Origin: Acidobacteriota bacterium
GTDB lineage: Bacteria; Acidobacteriota; Terriglobia; Terriglobales; Acidobacteriaceae
DNA length: 5,174 nucleotides
Assembly (NCBI GenBank): GCA_021781255.1
Contig: JAJXXG010001128.1
Coordinates: 1-5,174, forward strand
Direction of reading: 5' to 3'
A model generated the notes under the pieces. It was given only the letters and a program-made list of their open reading frames with translations. It was not told the DNA's origin and did no database searches. Within the stretch, counting starts at the first letter, position 1, and the number at the start of each line of letters is the position of its first letter. The position numbers and the translations under genes were made by a program. Positions 1 through 5,174 of the stretch are shown here, piece by piece.

Positions 1-1934
1 AGGTAGTGGATCGCGTGGCCGCAGAGGTTCCTGGAACGCTGCTGCTGGCTGAGGCTTTCTGGCTCATGGAGGGGTACTTTGTTCGCACGCTCGGCATGCA
101 TCGCGTTTACAACAGCGCCTTCATGAACATGCTGCGCGACGAGGACAACGCCAAGTACCGCTCGGTCATTAAAAACACGATCGAATTCGATCCCGACATC
201 ATGAAGCGCTACGTCAACTTCATGTCGAATCCCGACGAACGCACGGCGATCGACCAGTTCGGCAAGGGCGACAAGTGCTTCGGTGTTGCGGTGATGATGT
301 CCACGCTGCCCGGCCTGCCCATGTTCGGCCACGGGCAGATCGAAGGGTTCACCGAAAAATACGGCATGGAGTACCGCTGGCCTCGCTACGAGGAGAATCC
401 CGACCACTGGATGGTCGAGCGCCACGAGCTCGAGATTGCGCCGCTGCTCAAGCGCCGCTGGCTCTTTGCAGAAAGCGGCAACTTCCGGCTCTACGATTTT
501 TACGCCGCCAACGGCACGGTAAACGAGAATGTCTTCGCCTACTCCAACCGCAACGGCGGCGAGCGCGCTTTGGTCATCTACAACAACCGCTATGCCGATG
601 CGCACGGAACTATCGATTTATCCGCCGCGTTTGCCGATAAGGGATCGGGCCAGCTACGCCAGCGACGCCTGGCCGAAGGATTGGGCCTGAGCGGAGACCG
701 GGGCGCTGTGTTTGCCTGGCGCGACTCGCTGACCAGCCTCGAATATCTGCGCCGAGCGAGCGATCTGCTCGATCACGGCCTCACCCTTGGCCTCCATGCC
801 TACCAATGCCACGTCTTCCTCGATTGGCGCGAACTACAGCCTACGGCCGAGCAGCCCTGGGATCGCTTGTGCGACTGGCTCAATGGGCGCGGCGTTCCCT
901 CGCTTGACGACGAGATGGTTAATCTGGAGCTTCAACCCGTCCACAATGCGCTGCGCAAGCTCCTCGACCCCGGCCTTGTACGGCTCCTCGCCGACCTTGC
1001 CGAACATTCTGGCACTGTTACTCCCGAAGGCGCCAGAAAACCCGAACGGCATCGGAGTCAATTCCTGAAATACGCATGGGAGTGCGGCGAGCAGTTTCTG
1101 CGCGCGGCCCAGGTTGCCTACGCTGCGTGTCTGCGGGAGGACAACCAGCCGTTGAGCAGCGAACTGGAGGAACCGGAGCCGCTGGCACGGGATTTCAGCC
1201 GGCGTCTTCGCGCCGCCATGCGCCTGCCTCAGGTCGAGGCGCTCTTCCCGGCTCCGTGGCCCGCGGCCGCCCGCCGCATGTTGCCCAGTCCAAGTCCGCA
1301 ATTTACGGCCACGGCCATGTGGGGCCCGGTCCTCGGCTGGTGCACGCTGGAGTTCCTGGCCGAGACGATCGATGCGGTCGAGCCCGAGCGTACAGCTCTC
1401 GATCTCTTCGATCGCCTCCGACTCCGCGAGCCATTTGCCCAGGCCTTCGCCGCACTCGGTTTCGAAGGCGAGGAGGCGTGGCGCGTCGCGGCGCGCATCA
1501 AGGTGCTGCTGCTTACCGGCGCCGGCGTCGCCACTCAGGAAGAGGTTGCACCTCCGCTTGAGAGCGAAGCGCCCGCAGCCGAAACAGCGGCCCAGCAACC
1601 GGAAACACAGGCATCCGCACAGCTCCGCGAGGAAAGGGTAGTTCTCGCACATCGTTTATGGCTCGATCCCGATGTTCGCTGGCTCTGCGGCGTCCACGAA
1701 TCGGAGGGCCACCTCTATCTCATTCGCGAACTCTACGAGGAATTGCTCTGGTGGCTGCTCATTCCCTCGCTGCTGAACCTTGCCGGCGAGGATACGCCCA
1801 GCCGCGACGCGGTGAGAGAGTTGAGCAACACCGTCAAGGCGGCTCTGGCGTCGGCCGAGGCTGAGGGATATCGCATTGGTTCGACTGAGCCGGAAACGAA
1901 GTTCAGGCATGCGAAGAAGCCCCCGCACAAATGA
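1..1934 (+). CDS. GH13 alpha-amylase-family protein with long helical C-terminal extension (5' end missing)
   Basis: This is the C-terminal part of a large alpha-amylase-superfamily (GH13) protein. The frame is open to the left edge, so the GTG at 6 is almost certainly an internal Val. Residues are counted from that codon. LLLAEAFW (12-19) fits GH13 conserved region III, with E16 as the presumed general acid/base. FMSNPDE (72-78) fits region IV, with D77 as the presumed transition-state stabiliser, but the usual His before Asp is Pro. LPGLPMFGHGQ (101-111) is the loop near the end of the barrel. The nucleophile and the first two motifs lie upstream, outside the window. After a beta-rich stretch (about 155-205), a mostly helical region of about 430 residues follows, broken by an Ala/Glu/Pro/Gln-rich linker (about 512-542). 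The final block contains YLIRELYEELLWWLLIPSLL (571-590), which resembles the C-terminus I remember from very large (over 1000 residue) GH13-like proteins of Acidobacteriota and other soil bacteria. No signal peptide can be judged. GH13 membership is fairly sure; substrate and activity are unknown. Confidence 0.85.
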   Translation, partial: VVDRVAAEVPGTLLLAEAFWLMEGYFVRTLGMHRVYNSAFMNMLRDEDNAKYRSVIKNTIEFDPDIMKRYVNFMSNPDERTAIDQFGKGDKCFGVAVMMSTLPGLPMFGHGQIEGFTEKYGMEYRWPRYEENPDHWMVERHELEIAPLLKRRWLFAESGNFRLYDFYAANGTVNENVFAYSNRNGGERALVIYNNRYADAHGTIDLSAAFADKGSGQLRQRRLAEGLGLSGDRGAVFAWRDSLTSLEYLRRASDLLDHGLTLGLHAYQCHVFLDWRELQPTAEQPWDRLCDWLNGRGVPSLDDEMVNLELQPVHNALRKLLDPGLVRLLADLAEHSGTVTPEGARKPERHRSQFLKYAWECGEQFLRAAQVAYAACLREDNQPLSSELEEPEPLARDFSRRLRAAMRLPQVEALFPAPWPAAARRMLPSPSPQFTATAMWGPVLGWCTLEFLAETIDAVEPERTALDLFDRLRLREPFAQAFAALGFEGEEAWRVAARIKVLLLTGAGVATQEEVAPPLESEAPAAETAAQQPETQASAQLREERVVLAHRLWLDPDVRWLCGVHESEGHLYLIRELYEELLWWLLIPSLLNLAGEDTPSRDAVRELSNTVKAALASAEAEGYRIGSTEPETKFRHAKKPPHK

Positions 1935-1942
1935 AAACCATA

Positions 1943-1965
1943 GAACCGCGTGTCTTCGACGGTTC
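1943..1965. terminator. Possible hairpin between convergent genes
   Basis: GAACCG (1943-1948) pairs with CGGTTC (1960-1965). The stem can extend by CG/CG (1949-1950 with 1957-1958) across a bulged A at 1959. It lies in the 34 bases between the stop of the GH13 gene and the stop of the opposing membrane-protein gene, where a shared terminator would be expected. There is no T tract after it on the + strand. Read on the - strand, it is followed by a short T-containing run (GGTTTT). The stem is short, so this is only a candidate. Confidence 0.3.
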
Positions 1966-1968
1966 CAG

Positions 1969-2352
1969 TCAGGAGCCTGAAGGATCCTGCTCTCTACCGT
2001 CGATGGTTGCGACCACGCGCGGCCTGGTTTTGCGATAGACGTTGGCGACAGCCAGCGTCCAGAGGGGAACCAAATCGACACCGGGTATGAGCTTGGCGGC
2101 AAACGAGGGCAAGAACTCCCAGTGCCAGCCGAGAAGGAAGGTCAGTATGCCACCGATGCAGAGATCGAGCAGGTCATCGGCGGGCGATGCAAAGCCTTCG
2201 ATGAATAATGGGAGTACTGCAATCTGGGCCACATCAGCGGCGATGGCCAGCAGGAGGGCGGCTTTCATGCGCGGACCCGGGGAGATGGTGAGGGTGTCCG
2301 GATTTCCACTTTTCGGCTTGAGAAAAGCTCCCATAGACAGAGTATCGTTCAT
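1969..2352 (-). CDS. Small hydrophobic membrane protein of unknown function
   Basis: This protein of about 127 residues is convergent with the GH13 gene and divergent from the SDR gene. I do not recognise a named family. From the ATG at 2352, a polar N-terminus of about 30 residues leads into three hydrophobic stretches: AALLLAIAADVAQIAVLPLF (about 31-50), LLDLCIGGILTFLLGW (about 61-76), and IPGVDLVPLWTLAVANVY (about 89-106). A basic, Arg-rich tail follows (YRKTRPR), and the protein ends polar. The pattern fits an inner-membrane protein with two to three helices. Acidic residues inside or beside the segments (AADVAQ, DDLLDL, GVDLVP) are notable and could be functional. The start is uncertain. 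An in-frame TTG at 2388 has GAGG about 10 bases upstream, and further ATGs lie at 2334 and 2268. None of the ATGs has a good Shine-Dalgarno, and 2352 is a compromise. Coding status is supported by the coherent hydrophobic pattern, which the opposite-strand frame lacks. Confidence 0.7.
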   Translation of the reverse strand: MNDTLSMGAFLKPKSGNPDTLTISPGPRMKAALLLAIAADVAQIAVLPLFIEGFASPADDLLDLCIGGILTFLLGWHWEFLPSFAAKLIPGVDLVPLWTLAVANVYRKTRPRVVATIDGREQDPSGS

Positions 2353-2494
2353 GCAGCAGGTGAATGAGTAACCACGCCCTGGCAGCAAAAAACAAGAACC
2401 TCGCTGGGGCAGCCGGCACCTGAGGAAGTTTCAGACCGCTTGCACCTGTCGATATGTTTGGCGAAGCCAAAGCAGAACAGGAGGAACTGAACTT
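2353..2494. promoter_or_regulatory. Divergent intergenic region, presumed promoters for both flanking genes
   Basis: This gap separates the leftward membrane-protein gene from the rightward SDR gene, so both promoters should lie here. I could not pick a convincing sigma-70 pair in either direction. On the + strand TTGCAC (2439-2444) resembles a -35 box but has no matching -10. On the - strand TTGTTT (2395-2390) is followed 17 bases later only by a weak GTTACT. The clear element is AGGAGG at 2479-2484, the SDR ribosome binding site, 10 bases before its ATG. Confidence 0.35.
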
Positions 2495-3235
2495 ATGCCA
2501 GAGAAAATTGCATTCATTACGGGCGGAAATCGCGGGCTGGGGTTCCAGACAGCGCTGGAACTGAAAGATAAGGCCAAGGTTGTGATTGGAGTGAGAGACG
2601 CCTCAAAAGGCGAAGAGGCCGTGAAAAGGCTGCGCGCGGCCGGGGCCGACGCAGCAATGCTGCAGTGCGACACGACGCAGCCCGCCAGCCATCAGGCGGC
2701 GTACGACTACTTCAACTCGCGCTACGGACGGCTGGACATTCTGGTGAATAATGCCGGAATCGCAGGCGGGGGGCTTCCGTGGACGGGTCCGGAGCACCGG
2801 GCGGCCGATATGCCGATGGAGGTGCTGCGCAAGGTGTTTGATACCAACTTCTTTGCGCATGTGGCACTGACGGAGAAGCTGTTGCCGCTGATCCGGAAGA
2901 GCCCGGCGGGACGGATTGTGAATCTTTCCAGCATTCTGGGGTCGCTGTCGCTGAACGCCGATCCCAACTCGACCTACTATCACGCAAAATCCTTTGCCTA
3001 CGACGCCTCGAAGACCGCTCTCAATGCATTTACGGTGCACCTGGCGTATGATTTGCGCGATACGAAGATCAAGGTGAACTCGGCTCACCCTGGCTGGGTG
3101 AAGACGGACATGGGCGGTCCAGATGCACCGATGGAGTTGAGCGAAGGCGGCAAGACGAGCGCCGCACTGGCCACGCTGCCGGACGACGGGCCCACGGGAG
3201 GGTTTTTTCACATGGGCGAGACGCTGCCCTGGTGA
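2495..3235 (+). CDS. Short-chain dehydrogenase/reductase, carbonyl-reductase-like
   Basis: A complete 246-residue classical SDR, probably a cytosolic NAD(P)H-dependent oxidoreductase acting on a ketone, aldehyde or alcohol. The Rossmann glycine motif TGGNRGLG is at 9-16, D59 is in the adenine-contact position (CDTT), NNAG is at 85-88, N118 is the structural/catalytic Asn (DTNFF), and the catalytic Ser is in NLSSILG (S145/S146). YDASK (169-173) supplies Y169 and K173, so the catalytic tetrad is intact. The stretch HPGWVKTDMGGPDAP (198-212) and the end GPTGGFFHMGETLPW match what I recall of the carbonyl-reductase-like subgroup (cd05324, related to human CBR1 and plant homologues). R34 in GVRD, after beta-strand 2, suggests a preference for NADPH, which is an inference. 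The start is well supported by AGGAGG 10 bases upstream. It is followed by a 144-base gap, so it is probably not cotranscribed tightly with ilvE. The substrate cannot be told from sequence. Confidence 0.93.
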   Translation: MPEKIAFITGGNRGLGFQTALELKDKAKVVIGVRDASKGEEAVKRLRAAGADAAMLQCDTTQPASHQAAYDYFNSRYGRLDILVNNAGIAGGGLPWTGPEHRAADMPMEVLRKVFDTNFFAHVALTEKLLPLIRKSPAGRIVNLSSILGSLSLNADPNSTYYHAKSFAYDASKTALNAFTVHLAYDLRDTKIKVNSAHPGWVKTDMGGPDAPMELSEGGKTSAALATLPDDGPTGGFFHMGETLPW

Positions 3236-3240
3236 AAGAA

Positions 3241-3275
3241 TCAGGGATCAGGTTTCCGGTGTCAGGGGTCAGGTG
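3241..3275 (+). repeat. Degenerate 7-base-period repeat (TCAGGNN)x5
   Basis: Starting five bases after the SDR stop, five contiguous heptamers can be read: TCAGGGA, TCAGGTT, TCCGGTG, TCAGGGG, TCAGGTG, at 3241, 3248, 3255, 3262 and 3269. Each has the form TC(A/C)GGNN and the period is exact. A related tract lies just after ilvE (4325-4352). It is non-coding and too irregular to form a stable hairpin. The role is unknown; it could be a genome-wide dispersed intergenic repeat. Confidence 0.65.
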
Positions 3276-3341
3276 CGGTAGTGACGATTGAAGAACCCGG
3301 CGCTTGCCAGCAAATGCCAAAGCATGACACCCTTTTAGAAG

Positions 3342-3357
3342 TGCGCGAATTGCGCAA
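3342..3357. promoter_or_regulatory. Short inverted repeat upstream of ilvE
   Basis: TGCGC (3342-3346) and GCGCA (3352-3356) form a 5-bp inverted repeat around GAATT. The right half is also part of the perfect 8-base palindrome TTGCGCAA (3350-3357), just ahead of the ilvE ribosome binding site. It could be an operator or a weak leader hairpin, but it is short enough to arise by chance in GC-rich DNA. Confidence 0.2.
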
Positions 3358-3360
3358 ATG

Positions 3361-3366
3361 AAGGAG
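3361..3366 (+). promoter_or_regulatory. Shine-Dalgarno of ilvE, long spacing
   Basis: AAGGAG lies 13 bases before the ilvE ATG at 3380, longer than the usual 5-10. No closer purine-rich site exists. The protein alignment (start MPIQTTEKIW against E. coli IlvE MTTKKADYIW) still fixes 3380 as the start. Confidence 0.55.
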
Positions 3367-3379
3367 TTTTTCAGTCCCC

Positions 3380-4321
3380 ATGCCCATACAAACCACTGAG
3401 AAGATTTGGCACAACGGCAACCTGATTCCCTGGGAACAGGCAACGATTCACGTGATGAGCCACGTGATTCATTACGGATCGAGCGTGTTTGAGGGGATTC
3501 GGTGCTACGGGCAACCGCACGGATCGGCGGTCTTCAGGTTGCCGGAGCATATGCAGCGGCTGCTGGACTCGGCCAAGATCTACCGCATGGAGATTCCGTT
3601 CACACTTGAGGAACTTTGCGCGGCAGTGGTTGATGTGATTGAGGCGAACGGCGTGGCGCCGTGCTACATCAGGCCAATTGCGCTTCGCGGCTACGGAGAA
3701 ATCGGGGTAAGCCCCAAGGGGTCGCCGGTAGAGGTCTACATCGCCAACTTTCCGTGGGGCAAGTACATCGCCGGCCACGGGGGTGCTGACGTGTGCGTTT
3801 CGAGCTGGCACCGGCTGGCCCCGAATACAATGCCCGCGCTGGCCAAAGCCGGCGCCAACTACATGAATTCGCAGCTGATCCACATGGAAGCAGAGATAAA
3901 CGGCTACCAGGAAGGGATTGCGCTGGATGTGCACGGGCTGGTGAGCGAGGGGTCGGGCGAGAACGTCTTCGTCGTGCGCAACGGCGTGGTTCTTACGCCA
4001 CCTTTGGCCAACTCAGCATTGTCGGGCATAACGCGCGACAGCGTGCTGACCATCGCGCGGCACCTGGGCATGACGGTGGTCGAGCAACCCATTCCGCGCG
4101 AGCTTTTGTATATCGCCGACGAGGTCTTCTTTACCGGTACGGCGGCCGAGGTTTCGCCGATTCGCTCCGTCGATCGCGTGGTGATTGCCGACGGGAAGCC
4201 CGGCGAGATTACGAAGAAGATTGCGGACGAGTTCTTCGGCATTGCCAACGGCCTGAAATCGGACCGCTTTGGATGGCTGACCCCGGTGAAGGTGGATGCC
4301 AGCGAGGCGGTAACAGCGTAA
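3380..4321 (+). CDS. ilvE: Branched-chain amino-acid aminotransferase
   Basis: A complete 313-residue PLP-dependent class IV aminotransferase. It catalyses the last step of valine, leucine and isoleucine synthesis by transferring an amino group from glutamate to the branched 2-oxo acids, and also starts their breakdown; it acts in the cytosol. It aligns from end to end with remembered E. coli IlvE: HVMSHVIHYGSSVFEGIRCY (24-43), EHMQRLLDSAKIYR (56-69) with R60 for the PLP phosphate, AKAGANY (155-161) with K156 as the Schiff-base lysine and Y161, GYQEGIALDVHGLVSEGSGEN (175-195) with E190 contacting the pyridine nitrogen, GITRD (216-220), and FTGTAAEVSPIRSVD (251-265). The Lys-to-Glu spacing of 34 residues is the same as in E. 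coli. All key residues are present and the length is usual (E. coli 309). It stands alone between two repeat-bearing gaps and ends in a strong terminator, so it is probably the last or only gene of its transcript. No branched-chain-rich leader peptide is seen upstream. Confidence 0.97.
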   Translation: MPIQTTEKIWHNGNLIPWEQATIHVMSHVIHYGSSVFEGIRCYGQPHGSAVFRLPEHMQRLLDSAKIYRMEIPFTLEELCAAVVDVIEANGVAPCYIRPIALRGYGEIGVSPKGSPVEVYIANFPWGKYIAGHGGADVCVSSWHRLAPNTMPALAKAGANYMNSQLIHMEAEINGYQEGIALDVHGLVSEGSGENVFVVRNGVVLTPPLANSALSGITRDSVLTIARHLGMTVVEQPIPRELLYIADEVFFTGTAAEVSPIRSVDRVVIADGKPGEITKKIADEFFGIANGLKSDRFGWLTPVKVDASEAVTA

Positions 4322-4324
4322 GAG

Positions 4325-4352
4325 GCAGGGGTCAGGTTTCGGAGGTCAATAG
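4325..4352 (+). repeat. Second, more decayed copy of the 7-base-period repeat
   Basis: Four heptamers follow the ilvE stop: GCAGGGG (4325), TCAGGTT (4332), TCGGAGG (4339) and TCAATAG (4346). The core GGGGTCAGGTTTC-GG resembles the tract after the SDR gene (there GGGATCAGGTTTCCGG, 3244-3259). The shared core, spacing and position just after a stop codon indicate one repeat family. Confidence 0.55.
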
Positions 4353-4399
4353 CCGGGGCAGACCGGGACGGATTCAGCCAACACTTGAAGCCATAAAGC

Positions 4400-4427
4400 G
4401 GGCAGCCTGAAATGGGCTGCCCCTTTT
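4400..4427 (+). terminator. Rho-independent terminator after ilvE
   Basis: GGGCAGCC (4400-4407) pairs perfectly with GGCTGCCC (4415-4422) around a 7-base loop, and is followed by C and TTTT (4424-4427), then GCATTT. It lies about 80 bases after the ilvE stop. A strong GC stem with a T run on the + strand makes this the most convincing terminator in the window. It implies that pyrD has its own promoter downstream or depends on readthrough. Confidence 0.85.
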
Positions 4428-4436
4428 GCATTTAGT

Positions 4437-4465
4437 GAAGGCCTTCCATGTGGGTTGGAAAGGAG
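4437..4465 (+). promoter_or_regulatory. pyrD leader: palindrome and hairpin covering a ribosome binding site
   Basis: GAAGGCCTTC is a perfect 10-base palindrome (about 4437-4446). CCTTCC (4442-4447) can also pair with GGAAAGG (4457-4463) with one bulged A, closing a 9-base loop. That second hairpin would cover AAAGGAG (4459-4465), the Shine-Dalgarno of the small ORF at 4477. The two pairings exclude each other, which allows a switch in principle, but this is not shown. I saw no clear -35/-10 pair in this gap. Confidence 0.25.
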
Positions 4466-4476
4466 CTGCGATTATC

Positions 4477-4524
4477 ATGAAGCAGGAAAGCACGCAGCAC
4501 GAAAGGAAGATTGCCGCCAAGTGA
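4477..4524 (+). CDS. Possible 15-codon leader ORF coupled to pyrD
   Basis: An ATG at 4477 opens a 15-residue frame, MKQESTQHERKIAAK, ending in TGA at 4522-4524. AAAGGAG lies 11 bases upstream, as good as the sites of the full genes here. The stop overlaps the in-frame GTG of pyrD in the four bases GTGA (4521-4524), the usual geometry of translational coupling. The peptide is polar and basic, with no signal or recognisable motif. It may be a real upstream ORF that delivers ribosomes to pyrD, or a chance frame. Conservation in relatives would decide. Confidence 0.35.
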   Translation: MKQESTQHERKIAAK

Positions 4525-5174
4525 AACCCGACATGAGAGTCTCGTTGGCCGGAATCGATCTGGTGAATCCGGTGATTGCCGCCAGCGGCACGTTTGGCTA
4601 CGGGATTGAATTTGAAGACATTGTTTCGCTGGAGCGCCTGGGCGGAATTGTCACCAAGGGAATCTCGCTGGAGCCGATGGCGGGCCACGCCTCGCCGCGT
4701 CTGGTGCAGACGGCGGCAGGGATGCTGAACGCCATCGGACTGCAGAATGTGGGCGTGGAGGATTTTATTGCGCGGAAGCTACCGCCCATGAAGCGATATC
4801 CGAAATGCAAGGTGATTGTGAATGTCTTCGGGTACACAGTGGACGAGTACATCAGATTGATTGAGCGGCTGAACGAGGCAGACGGGATTGCAGCTTACGA
4901 GCTGAACGTGTCATGCCCCAATGTGCACGCCAGCGGCATGGCGTTTGGTGCAGATCCGGGGTCGCTGGAGTACCTGGTGAGCCGCGCCAAAGCCGCTGCA
5001 GCGAAACCGCTGATTGTGAAGCTTACGCCCAACGTGACTTCGATTGCGCACATGGCGCGGGTAGCCGCCGATGCGGGCGCCGATGCCGTGAGCCTGGTGA
5101 ACACGTTCCTGGCCATGGCGATCGATGCCGAGGAGCGGCGCCCGCGGTTGAGCAACGTGACCGGAGGTTTGTCG
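4521..5174 (+). CDS. pyrD: Dihydroorotate dehydrogenase, class 1B catalytic subunit (3' end missing)
   Basis: The first 218 codons of an FMN-containing dihydroorotate dehydrogenase, the fourth step of de novo UMP synthesis (dihydroorotate to orotate); class 1B members are cytosolic and usually about 300-310 residues. From the GTG at 4521: NPVIAASGTFGYG (16-28, FMN site), TKG with K46, GMLNAIGLQN (67-76, substrate-loop Asn), VIVNVFG with N101, and ELNVSCPNV (127-135) with C132 as the catalytic base, which places it in class 1 rather than the Ser-using class 2. VKLTPN (166-171) has K167, and LVNTF (192-196) has N194. Class 1B enzymes normally pair with PyrK, an FAD/[2Fe-2S] subunit passing electrons to NAD; no pyrK is visible here. 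I chose the GTG because it gives MKPDMRVSLAG, which resembles the N-termini I remember, and GGAAG lies about 11 bases upstream. The ATG at 4533 is the alternative, 24 bases from that site. The frame continues past the right edge. Confidence 0.93.
   Translation, partial: MKPDMRVSLAGIDLVNPVIAASGTFGYGIEFEDIVSLERLGGIVTKGISLEPMAGHASPRLVQTAAGMLNAIGLQNVGVEDFIARKLPPMKRYPKCKVIVNVFGYTVDEYIRLIERLNEADGIAAYELNVSCPNVHASGMAFGADPGSLEYLVSRAKAAAAKPLIVKLTPNVTSIAHMARVAADAGADAVSLVNTFLAMAIDAEERRPRLSNVTGGLS

Noticed and set aside
6..8. GTG at 6 as the real start of the first gene
   Set aside because: The frame is open upstream of it to the window edge, and the sequence begins in the middle of a GH13 barrel, just before conserved region III. 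The gene must start well upstream.
834..1652. A 272-codon open frame on the - strand inside the GH13 gene
   Set aside because: It is a GC-rich antisense shadow. Its translation is Arg/Cys/Gly-rich and resembles no family, while the + strand frame continues uninterrupted from the catalytic domain.
3241..3275. The TCAGG tract as a CRISPR array or a replication-related iteron set
   Set aside because: The units are only 7 bases with no spacers and are degenerate, and there is no cas, rep or dnaA gene nearby.
3358..3399. A 13-codon ORF (MKEFFSPHAHTNH) overlapping the ilvE start, as a possible attenuator leader peptide
   Set aside because: It has no Shine-Dalgarno of its own, contains no Leu, Ile or Val codons as a branched-chain leader would, and has no terminator/antiterminator pair after it. 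The AAGGAG inside it is the ilvE ribosome binding site.
3371..3934. A long - strand frame opposite ilvE, and a + strand frame at 3793-4410
   Set aside because: Both overlap the unambiguous ilvE gene, have shadow-like Arg-rich or His-rich composition, and show no motifs.
4895..5155. - strand frames opposite pyrD (4374-4688, 4598-4852, 4895-5155)
   Set aside because: They are opposite strands of a well-conserved pyrD with all its active-site motifs; none has a recognisable protein.

Overview
This is a GC-rich bacterial chromosomal window with five protein-coding genes, two of them cut by the window edges. The mix suggests an Acidobacteriota genome, probably class Terriglobia: a very large GH13-like protein with a long helical C-terminal extension, a cd05324-type carbonyl-reductase SDR, a class 1B PyrD, and short degenerate TCAGG-type repeats between genes. 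The taxonomic placement is an inference from remembered family resemblance, not a search.

Layout, left to right. Bases 1-1934 (+) are the 3' part of a GH13 alpha-amylase-family gene; the reading frame is open to the left edge, so the true start is outside. A convergent small membrane-protein gene (1969-2352, -) follows, separated by 34 bases that hold a modest hairpin. A divergent gap of about 140 bases leads to a short-chain dehydrogenase/reductase (2495-3235, +). A 144-base gap carrying a 7-base-period repeat leads to ilvE, the branched-chain amino-acid aminotransferase (3380-4321, +). After ilvE come a second copy of the same repeat, a strong intrinsic terminator (4400-4427), and a leader region with a 15-codon upstream ORF. 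The stop of that ORF overlaps the probable GTG start of pyrD (dihydroorotate dehydrogenase, class 1B catalytic subunit), which runs off the right edge.

The genes do not form one pathway. ilvE (valine, leucine and isoleucine synthesis) and pyrD (UMP synthesis) are housekeeping genes, separated by a terminator and so probably separate transcription units. The GH13 protein would act on alpha-glucans if active. The SDR probably reduces a carbonyl substrate with NAD(P)H. The membrane protein is unassigned.

I see no CRISPR array, tRNA or rRNA gene, insertion sequence, or defence or phage system. The less ordinary signals are the heptad-period intergenic repeats, the small ORF coupled to the pyrD start, and the Asn-Pro-Asp version of the usual GH13 Asn-His-Asp motif.
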